Source: Hyalangium ruber (GTDB taxonomy: Bacteria > Myxococcota > Myxococcia > Myxococcales > Myxococcaceae). Taken from it: 64,000 nt of DNA. Shown piece after piece: positions 9,465 through 18,143 of this stretch; position 1 is the first letter of the stretch, and each line of letters starts with the position of its first letter. The translations under genes and the position numbers were made by a program. The DNA is taken from assembly GCF_034259325.1 (NCBI RefSeq), contig NZ_JAXIVS010000008.1, positions 406,517-470,516 on the forward strand, read 5' to 3'. The notes under the pieces are model-generated. The model saw nothing but the letters and a program-made list of their open reading frames with translations, was not told the DNA's origin and ran no database searches.

Positions 9465-9585
9465 ATCAGCGAGGAGACCGGTCAGCCCTCGTGGCGCCTG
9501 CTTTCCTCCCCACCTCGATGCGAAATTCCCGCAACTCGCGGCCGCCTCCCGGGTTCGAGGAACCGAACCCTGGAGGAACGCATCC

Positions 9586-10638
9586 ATGAAGTGGACTGGA
9601 ATGAAGCGCACTGGGCAGTGGAGTCTCATCTCGGCGGCCGGACTGCTCGCGCTGGGCTTTGGCGGTTGTGGGCCCTCGGAGGAGGGCCTCGAGCCCCTCG
9701 CCGCCGTGTCTCCGAACACCTCAAGCGCGGCTCTGACGGTGTATCAGCAGGCCGCGGTGGACACGGCCAACACCTCCCAGCACTGCGATACGCTGGGCAA
9801 CTTCCACTGGGAGTTGGGCGACGGGGCCACGGTGCATTTCAGCCTGTCCCGAGGCACCGGTGTGGGCGCATTCACGGAGATGCCGCTCGCCTCCGCGAGC
9901 AAGTGGCTCTATGCGAGCGCCTACCTGCAGTCCAAGGGCTACGCCAACCTCACCCCGAACGAGAAGAGGCGGCTCAACTTCACCAGCGGCTACCTCGAAG
10001 GCATTGACGCGACGTGTGGAGACCCGGGGACGACCGTCTCGGCGTGCTACGGCCCGAGTTACAAGAACGTCTCCTACAATGCCTCCCAGGAGGGCAAGTA
10101 CTACTACGACGGCGGGCACATGCAGAAGCTGGCCGCGGACGACATCGGCATCCGGTCGGGTACGGGCTTCGCCAGTGTCATGGACTGGGTCAACAAGTGG
10201 TTGAGCACCAGCCTGCCCGAGTCCGACAACGCCGTGAGCGTGGCCGGAGGATTTCACGGCAGCGCGGCGCACTACCGCCTCTTCCTCCAGAAGCTGCTCA
10301 ACAACCAATACGCCATGTCCTCCCAGTTGGTGTCGGACGCGGTGCCGGCCTACGCGGGCGGTCCTGGCGTGGCGTTCACGCCCTGGTCTTCGAGCCAGAG
10401 GGCTTTCTACGGGCTCGGGCACTGGTTGGAGCGAGAGTGGCTCAATGGCGCCTGGACGCTGACGGGCCACTCCTCGCCGGGAAAGTTCGGGTTCTACCCG
10501 TGGGTGGACGCTGGCAAGACGCAGTACATGATTCTGGCCCGCTCCCGGGTGCTCCTCGCCAACAACGAGGGAGAGAAGTCGCGCCTGTGCGCGCACGCCA
10601 TCCGCCGGGCCTACCTGACGGGCGTGCCGGAGCCATAG
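9586..10638 (+). CDS. Beta-lactamase-fold serine hydrolase-like lipoprotein
   Basis: A 350-residue protein with a lipoprotein signal (LGFGGC, lipid-modified Cys28). The motif SASK at 103-106, in the segment EMPLASASKWLYASAYL, fits the Ser-x-x-Lys active site of class C beta-lactamase and DD-peptidase relatives. Later segments such as YYYDGGHMQKLA and AAHYRLFLQKLLNNQ also follow that family, though I cannot place the Tyr-x-Asn and KTG motifs with certainty. Several cysteines could form disulfides, fitting an exported protein. A GGAGG site precedes the ATG. It follows the astacin lipoprotein by 121 bases on the same strand. Substrate unknown; an esterase or peptidase is as likely as a lactamase. 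Confidence 0.65.
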   Translation: MKWTGMKRTGQWSLISAAGLLALGFGGCGPSEEGLEPLAAVSPNTSSAALTVYQQAAVDTANTSQHCDTLGNFHWELGDGATVHFSLSRGTGVGAFTEMPLASASKWLYASAYLQSKGYANLTPNEKRRLNFTSGYLEGIDATCGDPGTTVSACYGPSYKNVSYNASQEGKYYYDGGHMQKLAADDIGIRSGTGFASVMDWVNKWLSTSLPESDNAVSVAGGFHGSAAHYRLFLQKLLNNQYAMSSQLVSDAVPAYAGGPGVAFTPWSSSQRAFYGLGHWLEREWLNGAWTLTGHSSPGKFGFYPWVDAGKTQYMILARSRVLLANNEGEKSRLCAHAIRRAYLTGVPEP

Positions 10639-10751
10639 CAGGGCCTTTCGGCGGGGCCAAACTGTGTATGCTGGGGTCATTGCTGGTGGCGGACCTCGCA
10701 GCCCAACGTGAACCCCATTCGTATCCCTGAGACAACGACGAGAGGCGTGGC

Positions 10752-11219
10752 ATGGGAATGAAGCTCGACATCAATGGCGCGGTCCGCGAGGTGGAAGCCA
10801 GCGGCGACATGCCGCTGCTATGGGTCCTGCGTGACCTTCTCCAACTGAGCGGGACGAAGTACGGCTGCGGAATGGCGCAGTGTGGGGCGTGTACGGTGCA
10901 TCTCGACGGCAAGCCTGTTCGCTCCTGCATCACACCCGTCTCGAGCGTCGGTGCGCGCAAGGTCACGACGATCGAGGGGCTGTCACCGGATGGCTCGCAC
11001 CCCGTGCAGCGTGCATGGGCCGAGGCGGATGTCGTGCAGTGTGGATACTGCCAGTCCGGTCAGATCATGACGGCCGTGGCGCTGCTCGAGAAGAAGGCCG
11101 AGCCGACGGACTCCGACATCGACGCCGCGCTGTCGGGCAACATCTGCCGCTGCGGGACGTACGAGCGCGTGCGCGAAGCGGTCCGGCTCGCCGTGCGGTT
11201 GAAGCGAGGTGCCAAGTGA
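10752..11219 (+). CDS. 2Fe-2S subunit of a molybdenum hydroxylase (isoquinoline 1-oxidoreductase alpha-like)
   Basis: The 155-residue protein has the two-cluster layout of the xanthine oxidase family small subunit. Plant-ferredoxin-type cysteines lie in [17 protein letters not shown] with a fourth Cys shortly after, and the second cluster uses QCGYCQSGQ and NICRCGTY. It passes electrons from the molybdenum site to an acceptor. It overlaps the next gene by four bases (GTGA), which implies translational coupling. No signal peptide is present, so it would be co-exported with the Tat-tagged large subunit. Confidence 0.9.
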   Translation: MGMKLDINGAVREVEASGDMPLLWVLRDLLQLSGTKYGCGMAQCGACTVHLDGKPVRSCITPVSSVGARKVTTIEGLSPDGSHPVQRAWAEADVVQCGYCQSGQIMTAVALLEKKAEPTDSDIDAALSGNICRCGTYERVREAVRLAVRLKRGAK

Positions 11220-13348
11220 CAGTCTCGCGACGAGGATTTCTCACCGGTGCGGCGGCGAGTACGGCGGGGCTGGTGATCAGCTTCTATGTACCAAAGCTCG
11301 TGCATGCCGCGCCCAAGGCCGCGCAGCCGCTGCCGTCCCCGAACGCGTTCCTGCGAATCGGCAGTGATGACTCGGTCACCGTACTGCTCGCGCACTCCGA
11401 GATGGGCCAGGGAATCTGGACTGGCCTGGCGATGCTGATCGCGGAAGAGCTCGACTGTGACTGGTCGAAGGTGCGCTGCGAGCACGCACCCGCCGCGCCG
11501 GTTTACGGCCACCCCGCCATGGGCATCCAGATGACGGGCGGGTCAACGACCACGCACGGCGAGTTCGACCGGTACCGCAACGTTGGCGCGACGGCGAAGG
11601 CGCTGCTCCTGCGCGCAGCCGCAGCGAGCTGGAAGACCACGCCAGGGAAGCTCACCGCGGCCAATGGCGTGATCTCCTTCGGTGGCAAGACGCTGAAGTA
11701 CGGCGAGGTCGCCGAGGCGGCGATGAAGCTGTCGCCTCCGAAGACGGTGAAGCTCAAGGAGCCGAAGGACTGGAAGCTGATCGGCACCCGGGTACGCCGG
11801 CTCGACACGCCCGAGAAGATCAACGGCAAGGCACAGTTCGGGATGGACGTCTCGTTCCCCGGCCTGCGGACCGCGGTCGTGCTGCGGCCGCCGGCGTTCG
11901 GCGCGAAGCTCGTGAAGTTCGACAGTGCCGATGCGCTGAAGGTCCCAGGTGTCGAGAAGGTCGTACAGACCGCGAACGGTGTCGCGGTGGTCGCCAGCCA
12001 CTTCTGGGCGGCGAAGCTCGGTCGCGATGCCGTCCGCGCGGAGTGGTCGACCCCCGAGGACGGTGGTGCCAGCTCCGAGAAGATCCTCGCCGAGTACCGC
12101 AAGCTCTCACTTGGCGAGGGCGCGACCGTGGCCGACACCGGCAAAGTGAAGGAAACGATCAACCTCGCCGCCAGCAAGCTCGAGGCGTCGTACGAGGTGC
12201 CGTACCTCGCGCACGCCATGATGGAGCCGCTCAACTGCACCGTGAAGATCGACGGTGATCGCTGCGAGATCTGGACGGGTACCCAGTTCCAGACCGTCGA
12301 TCAGGCCACCGCGGCGCACATCCTGGGCACGACGCCCGACAAGGTCACGATCCACACCACCTTCCTTGGCGGAGGCTTCGGCCGCCGCGCCAACCCGGCG
12401 TCGGACTTCGTGTCCGAGGCCGTGATCGTCGCGAAGGCGGCCGGTGTGCCAGTCAAGGTCATCTGGACGCGCGAGGACGACATGCGCGGCGGGTACTACC
12501 GCCCCGCGTATGTCCACCGCGTCAGCGTCGGCATCGACAAGGCGGGCATGCCAGCGGCGTGGCATCACGTCATCGTCGGGCAGTCGATCCTCGCTGGCAC
12601 TCCGTTCGAGAAGTTCATGGTCCAGAACGGCATCGACGCGACGTCGGTCGAAGGCATCGCCGACTCGCCTTATCTCGAGACCACGAAGTCAAAGCACGTC
12701 TCGCTGCACTCCCCGAAGACGCCGATCACCGTGCTGTGGTGGCGCTCCGTGGGGCACACCCACACCGCGTTCGCGATGGAGAGCATGATCGACGAGCTGG
12801 CACACGCCGCCGGCAAGGATCCGCTCGCGTATCGCCTGGAGCTTCTGAAGGAGAAGCCTCGGTTCGCGCGCGCACTCGAGACGGCCGCGGCCAAGGCGGG
12901 CTGGGGAACGCCCGCCCCAGCGGGCCGGGCGCGTGGCCTCGCGGTGCATGAGTCGTTTGGCTCGATCATCGCCGAGGTCGCGGAGGTCTCGGTCGAGGGT
13001 GGACGCATCAAGGTCCATTCGGTGACGGCGGCGGTCGACTGCGGAACCGCGGTCAACCCGCTGGGGATCGAGGCTCAGGTCCAGGGCTCGATCGCGTTCG
13101 GGCTTACCGCGGCGCTCCACGGCAAGCTGACCATCGAGGGCGGCAAGGTCGTCGAGAGCAACTTCCACGACTATCCCGCGCTTCGCATGTTCGAGATGCC
13201 GAAGATCAGTGTTCACGTGATCGCCAGTGACGCGAAGATGGGTGGCATTGGCGAGCCAGCGACCGCGCCCATCGCGCCCGCCGTCGCGAACGCGGTGTTC
13301 GCGCTTACCAAGCAACGGCTGCGCACGCTGCCGCTGCGCCTCGCATAG
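11216..13348 (+). CDS. Molybdopterin-binding subunit of a xanthine dehydrogenase-family enzyme (isoquinoline 1-oxidoreductase beta-like)
   Basis: GTG 11216 overlaps the upstream stop and gives 710 residues beginning [14 protein letters not shown], a twin-arginine export signal. The aldehyde oxidase/xanthine dehydrogenase fold follows, with [10 protein letters not shown], the cofactor loop [11 protein letters not shown], and near the C-terminus [19 protein letters not shown] containing the catalytic Glu of the family. Family members hydroxylate N-heterocycles or aldehydes using water; the substrate here is unknown. With the 2Fe-2S subunit and the diheme lipoprotein it forms a complete periplasmic oxidoreductase operon. 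No maturation chaperone of the XdhC type is nearby. Confidence 0.9.
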   Translation: MTVSRRGFLTGAAASTAGLVISFYVPKLVHAAPKAAQPLPSPNAFLRIGSDDSVTVLLAHSEMGQGIWTGLAMLIAEELDCDWSKVRCEHAPAAPVYGHPAMGIQMTGGSTTTHGEFDRYRNVGATAKALLLRAAAASWKTTPGKLTAANGVISFGGKTLKYGEVAEAAMKLSPPKTVKLKEPKDWKLIGTRVRRLDTPEKINGKAQFGMDVSFPGLRTAVVLRPPAFGAKLVKFDSADALKVPGVEKVVQTANGVAVVASHFWAAKLGRDAVRAEWSTPEDGGASSEKILAEYRKLSLGEGATVADTGKVKETINLAASKLEASYEVPYLAHAMMEPLNCTVKIDGDRCEIWTGTQFQTVDQATAAHILGTTPDKVTIHTTFLGGGFGRRANPASDFVSEAVIVAKAAGVPVKVIWTREDDMRGGYYRPAYVHRVSVGIDKAGMPAAWHHVIVGQSILAGTPFEKFMVQNGIDATSVEGIADSPYLETTKSKHVSLHSPKTPITVLWWRSVGHTHTAFAMESMIDELAHAAGKDPLAYRLELLKEKPRFARALETAAAKAGWGTPAPAGRARGLAVHESFGSIIAEVAEVSVEGGRIKVHSVTAAVDCGTAVNPLGIEAQVQGSIAFGLTAALHGKLTIEGGKVVESNFHDYPALRMFEMPKISVHVIASDAKMGGIGEPATAPIAPAVANAVFALTKQRLRTLPLRLA

Positions 13349-13356
13349 GACTTCCG

Positions 13357-13941
13357 ATGATGCGTACCTTCGTGACGCTCGTGCTCGTGCTCGCCGGATG
13401 CGGCGGCAAATCAGTGCCGACGCCCTCCGTGGGCGAGAAGCCGGACCAGGCCACCGGTGTGGCTGCATTCGCGACCGTGCGCGCGGTGCTCCAGCACCCG
13501 CGCTGCCAGAACTGCCATCCCGCGGGCGATGCGCCGCTGCAGGGCGACGAGGGCCGCGTACACGCGATGCGCGTGCTGCGCGGGCCCACGGGGCACGGCA
13601 TGGCGGGTGCCGAATGCACGACGTGCCACGGCCCGGCGAATCCTCCGAGCAACTATGGCCTCCATGTCCCGCCTGGCTCGATCAAGGGCTGGCACATGCC
13701 GAAGCCCGAGGAGAAGCTCGTGTTCGTCGGCCTCGAGCCGCGTGCATTGTGTGAACAGGTCAAGGACCCGGCGCGCAACGGTGGCCTGGATATGGCCGCG
13801 CTCCGCATTCACCTCGAGGACCCGCTCGTGAAATGGGGGTGGGACCCGGGCTTTGGCCGCGCGCCGGTGTCCACGCCGTACGCGACGTTCATCGCCGCGT
13901 GGGAGACCTGGGCTGCCGCTGGCGCCCCGTGCCCCAACTGA
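13357..13941 (+). CDS. Diheme c-type cytochrome lipoprotein of the molybdenum hydroxylase operon
   Basis: The 194-residue protein starts with a lipoprotein signal (VLVLAGCGG) and contains two haem c attachment sites, CQNCH and CTTCH. It lies eight bases behind the molybdenum subunit, so it is almost certainly co-transcribed with it. Likely role: membrane-tethered electron acceptor that takes electrons from the 2Fe-2S subunit to the respiratory chain. Similar proteins are annotated as isoquinoline 1-oxidoreductase subunit. The C-terminal half (GWHMPKPEEKLVF, MAALRIHLEDP) has no motif I can name. Confidence 0.8.
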   Translation: MMRTFVTLVLVLAGCGGKSVPTPSVGEKPDQATGVAAFATVRAVLQHPRCQNCHPAGDAPLQGDEGRVHAMRVLRGPTGHGMAGAECTTCHGPANPPSNYGLHVPPGSIKGWHMPKPEEKLVFVGLEPRALCEQVKDPARNGGLDMAALRIHLEDPLVKWGWDPGFGRAPVSTPYATFIAAWETWAAAGAPCPN

Positions 13942-13973
13942 TCGGGCACGAAGGCGCCGTAAGGGAAAAGACA

Positions 13974-14003
13974 AAGGGCTCCCGGTTCCACCTGGGAGCC
14001 CTT
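13974..14003. terminator. Bidirectional hairpin terminator between convergent genes
   Basis: A perfect 10-bp stem (AAGGGCTCCC paired with GGGAGCCCTT) encloses a 10-base loop. It lies between the end of the cytochrome operon and the end of the convergent lipoprotein gene. The A/T ends of the stem allow termination in both directions. Confidence 0.8.
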
Positions 14004-14028
14004 CGTCATCCTGAGAGGAGGGAGCGGA

Positions 14029-14832
14029 TTAGCGGCTCCGGCAGGCCAGCTCCGCGGTGAAGCTCAGCGTGTGGCCGTTGCCCGAGACGGTGAAGGTGTA
14101 GGTGCCCGCGCCGCCGTTGGCCTCCGCATCCCAGTTATACTGGTAGATGCAGCTCTCACCGGCGTGGTTCATGGCCGCCGAGTAGGAGAAGCCCTCCGGG
14201 CCGGAGATGGTGAGCGAGGGGCTCTCGCCGAAGTCGCCGCGCACGTGGACCGGGATGTGCGGCGGGCCGCGGCCGGTGCACAGGCTGGGGTTGCCCACCA
14301 GGTTGCCGAACGGCTCCATGCCCTCGCAGACGTTGTCCGGGGCGCAGTCGACCACGACGGTGATGGGCGCCGCGCACGTCTCCTTGGGCTCGCGGCCCTG
14401 CGAGCCGCTCTGTGTGAAGCACACCTGCACGGTGTGCTCCCCGTTGGGCAGGCTCACCGACAGCGCGTAGCCCGCCGTCTTGATGCGGCCGTCATGCAAG
14501 AAGTCCTGGGGCTGGATGAGCCCCATCTGCACCCGGTCCCCGCCGTCGATGGAGGCGGTGATGATGACCGAGTCCACCGAGCCGGTGGTGGTCACCGTGC
14601 CGGCGATGTCCACCTGCGCGGCCTCCTCGCTGGTGCAGGTGTTGGCCGTCACCTCGGCGGTGGCCGAGAGGCTGGTGCCGTTATCGGTGCCCCGGGCCGC
14701 CGTGGCGCTGCCCGCCTTGACCGCAGCCTGCTGCTGGCCCAGCTCCAGGCCCTGCTCCTCCTCGGCCACGCCACAGGCGGCGAAGAAGGTAAGTGCAAAG
14801 CACACAGACAGGATCTTCCGACTCAGGTTCAT
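14029..14832 (-). CDS. Hypothetical lipoprotein
   Basis: A 267-residue protein with a lipoprotein signal (LTFFAACG, Cys20). The mature part is Thr/Ser-rich and beta-strand-like, with eight or more cysteines. It has a segment reminiscent of an extracellular beta-sandwich (YALSVSLPNGEHTVQVCF) and ends in a second one (GTYTFTVSGNGHTLSF). I recognise no named family. The location and composition suggest a secreted or outer-membrane-attached structural or binding protein. It is transcribed alone; its promoter must lie in the 188 bases before the CocE-type gene's stop. Confidence 0.75.
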   Translation of the reverse strand: MNLSRKILSVCFALTFFAACGVAEEEQGLELGQQQAAVKAGSATAARGTDNGTSLSATAEVTANTCTSEEAAQVDIAGTVTTTGSVDSVIITASIDGGDRVQMGLIQPQDFLHDGRIKTAGYALSVSLPNGEHTVQVCFTQSGSQGREPKETCAAPITVVVDCAPDNVCEGMEPFGNLVGNPSLCTGRGPPHIPVHVRGDFGESPSLTISGPEGFSYSAAMNHAGESCIYQYNWDAEANGGAGTYTFTVSGNGHTLSFTAELACRSR

Positions 14833-15020
14833 GGGGTGTGGCTCCAGGAGAGAAGGCTTGAGGGGTGTTTCGCGAGAAAGACCCGACTCCCCTGTTTTCG
14901 GCCACAGCCTATTTTTACGGTTTTATAGGAAACGCTTCGACCGGGACATGGGACAGGGCCAGCGGATTGCCGTGCTGGGTGGGGAAAGGGGGGCGCTGGC
15001 CATCACCGAAGGTAGTCACA

Positions 15021-16829
15021 TCAAGCAACGCGGTCGCGACGACGGCGGCGGCGCAGCACCCAGATGCCGCAGACGGCCATCCACACGCTGATAGCCTGGG
15101 CGGGGCCCGATTCGCAGTTGCAGCCTGCGGGAGCGCCCGCGTCGACTTCGTCTTCGTCTTCTCCCGGTCCCTCACCTTCGCCTCCGCCTCCGCCCTCAGC
15201 GGGCGGTGGTGGTGGTGGTGGTGGTGGTGGCGGCGGTGGTGGTGGCAGCGGCGGTGTTCCGCTCGCCACGGGCAAGGTGACTACGCTTGGGTGCGCCGGG
15301 TCCGTGTAGATGGAGAGCGTCGTCGTCACGGGTGTCGGCGACGAGGACAGCGGCTCGGCGACGTTTGGATTCACCTCATAGTGCGGCGAGTTCGTCCCGC
15401 TGATCGCCACGCGGAGGCTGTGGCCAGCCTTCACCCGCACGGCAACCGGACCCAGGTCGAGCTCGAACGGGACAGGTACTCCCGGCGTGAGCGGCGTAAT
15501 CACAGACGGATCTGCGACGAAGCGCCCACGGCGCACGCCGTCGGTGAGCAGGATCGACTTGCCACTCGGCGCGACCTGCGTCAGTCGCACGACGACGTCG
15601 ACATCCGCAGTGGCGCTTGCAGCGTAGATCCGGGCCTTGGGGTTGCCGATGATCTCGTAGTCAGAAGTTCCCGGCGCAGTGGTGATCGTCAGCACATCGC
15701 CGCGCGCATCGATCGCCGACTGATCGCGAGGACCATCCGCCACGGAGAGGTTCGACCCGCCCACGGTCGGCACCGGGTTCGAAGGATCGACGGTCAACGT
15801 CGTGACGGCTTGCGCAGCGGTGAGATACCAGGGCGTCAGGACACTCCCCGGAGGCGGCCATAGCGTGCCCTGTCGCCACTCTCCGGTCGCGGCCACACCG
15901 TCATCGCTGATCTGCGTGACGAAGTAGCGCAGCGACGGCCACGTGGGCGTTCCCTTCCCTTTGAGGCAATGGTTGAAGAACGCGAGGTTGTCGTCCGTCG
16001 GCGCGGCCACGTTTGCGTAGGCGAGCTCACCGACCGGAGTCTGCGCGTCGCCGTGCGTCCAGGGGCCGAGCACCAGTGTGTGACCGGAGCCCGGCGCCGA
16101 GTCCGTCACGTAGTGCGAGAATGCCGCTGTTTGCTGCAGCGCGAAGACGTCGAAGAACCCTGACGTCATGTACACGCGAGCGCGAATTCGGCTGCGCTCG
16201 GTCGCATCGACGATCACCGGGTCCCAGTAGCTGCTCTTGGCTTCGTGGGCGCGCCAGGCGGCGAGTGTCGTCGGCGTCGGAAAGCCGTTGAGCCAAGACG
16301 TCGTCAACTCGGCTCGCCAGGCGCCTCCTGGCATGAGCGATTCATACAGGTTGTCGGAGGCATTCTGTACGTGGGCACAGCGCAGCGAATCCGGCGCATC
16401 TGGGAGCGCCAGGAGCTGCACGATGCCCTCGGCGGAGGCGCCGAAGGAGCCGATGTTGCCGTCGCACCAGGCTTGTTGCTCGATCCAGCGCATCGTCGCC
16501 GGACCATCCACGGCATCGGTAAAGAAGGGCAGGAACGTCCCCTCGGATCCTCCCCGCCCGCGCACGTCCTGGGAGACGACGATGTAGCCGTTCAGATCCG
16601 CCAGGTTCCACACGAGGAGCGATTGGGGGAACGGAAACCCGCGGCCGTAGGGCGTGCGACGAAGGATGACCGGGCGCGGCCCAGGAAATTGCGCCGGATC
16701 CGGCCTCCAAATATCCGTCATCAGCCTCGTGCCATCTGGCATCGGGACCATCACCTCGGTCTTCGTTGCCGCGAGCGCGGTCTGCGCGCACATGACGAAG
16801 ATGAGGACAAGAAGGGGGGTGCGCATCAT
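15021..16829 (-). CDS. CocE/NonD-family alpha/beta hydrolase with MYXO-CTERM tail
   Basis: Started at ATG 16829, the 602-residue protein has a signal peptide (TPLLVLIFVMCAQTALA) and the X-prolyl peptidase/cocaine esterase fold. QDVRGRGGSEG and GSFGASAEG supply the nucleophile Ser, SGFFDVF the Asp and LGPWTHGD the His. A C-terminal jelly-roll domain follows. After a run of about 17 prolines and a Gly/Glu/Asp linker, the protein ends with a Cys-containing segment (CNCESG), a hydrophobic helix and an Arg-rich end. That is the MYXO-CTERM sorting signal, which is thought to be processed and to anchor proteins at the myxobacterial surface. Substrate unknown: ester or peptide bonds. Confidence 0.88.
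   Translation of the reverse strand: MMRTPLLVLIFVMCAQTALAATKTEVMVPMPDGTRLMTDIWRPDPAQFPGPRPVILRRTPYGRGFPFPQSLLVWNLADLNGYIVVSQDVRGRGGSEGTFLPFFTDAVDGPATMRWIEQQAWCDGNIGSFGASAEGIVQLLALPDAPDSLRCAHVQNASDNLYESLMPGGAWRAELTTSWLNGFPTPTTLAAWRAHEAKSSYWDPVIVDATERSRIRARVYMTSGFFDVFALQQTAAFSHYVTDSAPGSGHTLVLGPWTHGDAQTPVGELAYANVAAPTDDNLAFFNHCLKGKGTPTWPSLRYFVTQISDDGVAATGEWRQGTLWPPPGSVLTPWYLTAAQAVTTLTVDPSNPVPTVGGSNLSVADGPRDQSAIDARGDVLTITTAPGTSDYEIIGNPKARIYAASATADVDVVVRLTQVAPSGKSILLTDGVRRGRFVADPSVITPLTPGVPVPFELDLGPVAVRVKAGHSLRVAISGTNSPHYEVNPNVAEPLSSSPTPVTTTLSIYTDPAHPSVVTLPVASGTPPLPPPPPPPPPPPPPPPAEGGGGGEGEGPGEDEDEVDAGAPAGCNCESGPAQAISVWMAVCGIWVLRRRRRRDRVA
15194..15250 (-). repeat. Proline-codon tract (GGT/GGC repeats on the + strand)
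   Basis: A near-pure trinucleotide tract encodes about 17 consecutive prolines between the catalytic region and the MYXO-CTERM tail of the CocE-type hydrolase. It would act as a rigid spacer lifting the enzyme from the surface. Such tracts are prone to length change by slippage. Confidence 0.8.
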
Positions 16830-16864
16830 CGCTGGCCGGCCATCTGCTTGTTGAAGACGGACAT
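16826..16864 (-). CDS. Possible 12-codon leader peptide upstream of the CocE-type hydrolase
   Basis: A strong ribosome site (AGGAGGGG) precedes an ATG at 16864 that reads MSVFNKQMAGQR and stops at a TGA overlapping the hydrolase's ATG-ATG start. The hydrolase start itself has no good ribosome site of its own. Translation of the short frame could therefore feed ribosomes to the hydrolase by termination-reinitiation. It may equally be the remains of a start shifted by a small mutation. Confidence 0.4.
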   Translation of the reverse strand: MSVFNKQMAGQR

Positions 16865-16956
16865 GTGCCCCTCCTGGGGTTGCCACGAACTTTGACCAAC
16901 TTCCCGCGGAGTGTACACGCGTCCGGGCTCCGCTCTGGGTGGGCTCGTCTGGCTCC

Positions 16957-16987
16957 GGATGCACTCGGCCCGTGAATCGCGCCCGAT
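16957..16987. repeat. 31-bp direct repeat, copy 1
   Basis: This copy begins GGATGCACTCGGCCCGTGAA and matches 18093-18123 in the same orientation at 30 of 31 positions (the one difference is G here, T there). It lies just past the stop of the 332-residue membrane-anchored protein gene. The repeat is not palindromic. Confidence 0.85.
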
Positions 16988-16991
16988 GGGG

Positions 16992-17990
16992 CTACTTCCT
17001 CACGTAGACCTCGCTCTCCACGTTCGGCGAGAAGGACCACGTGGGCTCGGACTGAAGCAGCAGCACTTGCTGTCCGTCGGGGCCACGGGGGGCTCCGGTG
17101 ATGAAGTACCTGTGCGCGTACTTCTCGCCGGTGAGCACCAGCAGGTCATGCTCTACCTTCCACCGGCCCTGGTCCTTGTCGGTGGCGAACTGGATGGCGC
17201 CCACTTGCCCAGAGCCGCCGGTGAACGCGTATGTGTAGGTGTGGTCGTCGTTGAAGGTGAAGTCGACGGCGCGTGCCACCGCGGTCATCGAGGTCGCTCC
17301 CGTGACGGTGTTGATCCACTGCGCGGTGTTGGTGTCGCCGAACACGAAGTGGCCGGTCACCTCGTCATCCGAGACGAGCGGCCCGCCCGTGGGGCTGCCC
17401 TGGACCGTGGCGAGCAGCTCCTCGACGAAGGCGTGCGTCTTCGGGAACGAGAAGCTGATGATCATCTGCGAGCCCATCGCCGTGGTGTCGCAGCCCTGCA
17501 CGACGAGGAACGGCTCGAGGCGCTCATCGGCCTCGACGAGGTAGAGGCTCACCATCACCGGTTCGGGGTTTCCAGGTCGCAGCAGCCGCGCGCGGCCGAA
17601 GTACGCCCGGGCGCCGTTGGACACGAAGCGGCGCTGCACCAGCGGTGCGTGGACCTGCTCGTAGGCGCCGCTGAGCAGCTTTCGCCACTGCGCGGAGAGC
17701 TTCTCCTCGGCGCCCTCGAGCCCCGCAAGGGGGGGCAGCCGCCTCACTTCGACCCAGTACACCTCGGTGTCGTCACGCTGCTCGCGACGCCAGCGGTCCT
17801 CGCCCACCTTTTGGAACGACGAGGGGGGCGCGAAGGTGAAGCCCGCGCCCCCGCTCGTGCGCATTCCCGCCGCTGGGGTCGTCTCTTCGCCACCCACCAG
17901 TCCGAGCACCAGGGTGCCGAAGCAGCAGGTGAAGGTAAGACCGACGAGTGCCGCCGTTACTGCGAGGGTGATCTTCACGCCCTTCGTCAT
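16992..17990 (-). CDS. Hypothetical membrane-anchored protein bracketed by direct repeats
   Basis: A 332-residue protein with one N-terminal membrane segment (ITLAVTAALVGLTFTCCFG) and a large exported domain. I recognise no family. The middle part alternates strands and helices (FTFAPPSSFQKV, YFGRARLL, MVSLYLVEADERLEPF). The C-terminal third resembles a lipocalin-like or stress-assay-type beta domain (HTYTYAFTGGSGQVGAIQFATD, GRWKVEHDLLVLTG). The gene stands alone, with a 31-bp repeat just after its stop and the second copy about 100 bases before its start. Function unknown. Confidence 0.75.
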   Translation of the reverse strand: MTKGVKITLAVTAALVGLTFTCCFGTLVLGLVGGEETTPAAGMRTSGGAGFTFAPPSSFQKVGEDRWRREQRDDTEVYWVEVRRLPPLAGLEGAEEKLSAQWRKLLSGAYEQVHAPLVQRRFVSNGARAYFGRARLLRPGNPEPVMVSLYLVEADERLEPFLVVQGCDTTAMGSQMIISFSFPKTHAFVEELLATVQGSPTGGPLVSDDEVTGHFVFGDTNTAQWINTVTGATSMTAVARAVDFTFNDDHTYTYAFTGGSGQVGAIQFATDKDQGRWKVEHDLLVLTGEKYAHRYFITGAPRGPDGQQVLLLQSEPTWSFSPNVESEVYVRK

Positions 17991-18092
17991 GGCCGGACCC
18001 TATGGCAAGGCTCTCGGCTCCCTCAACTCCTCATCGCGCGAGCGGTCCTACTCGCTGGACACCCGCAGGGCCCGGCTATTTGACGCGGACCA

Positions 18093-18123
18093 GGATGCAC
18101 TCGGCCCGTGAATCGCTCCCGAT
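18093..18123. repeat. 31-bp direct repeat, copy 2
   Basis: The second copy of the 31-bp repeat (30/31 identical to 16957-16987, same orientation). It lies 20 bases before the ppc start codon and within the upstream region of the divergent 332-residue protein gene, so it could also be part of either promoter. Confidence 0.85.
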
Positions 18124-18143
18124 TCAGATAGAGTCCCGCCGCC

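Noticed and set aside
15181..15260. The GGT-rich tract as a CRISPR-like or regulatory repeat
   Set aside because: It is a simple proline-codon run inside the CocE-type hydrolase frame.
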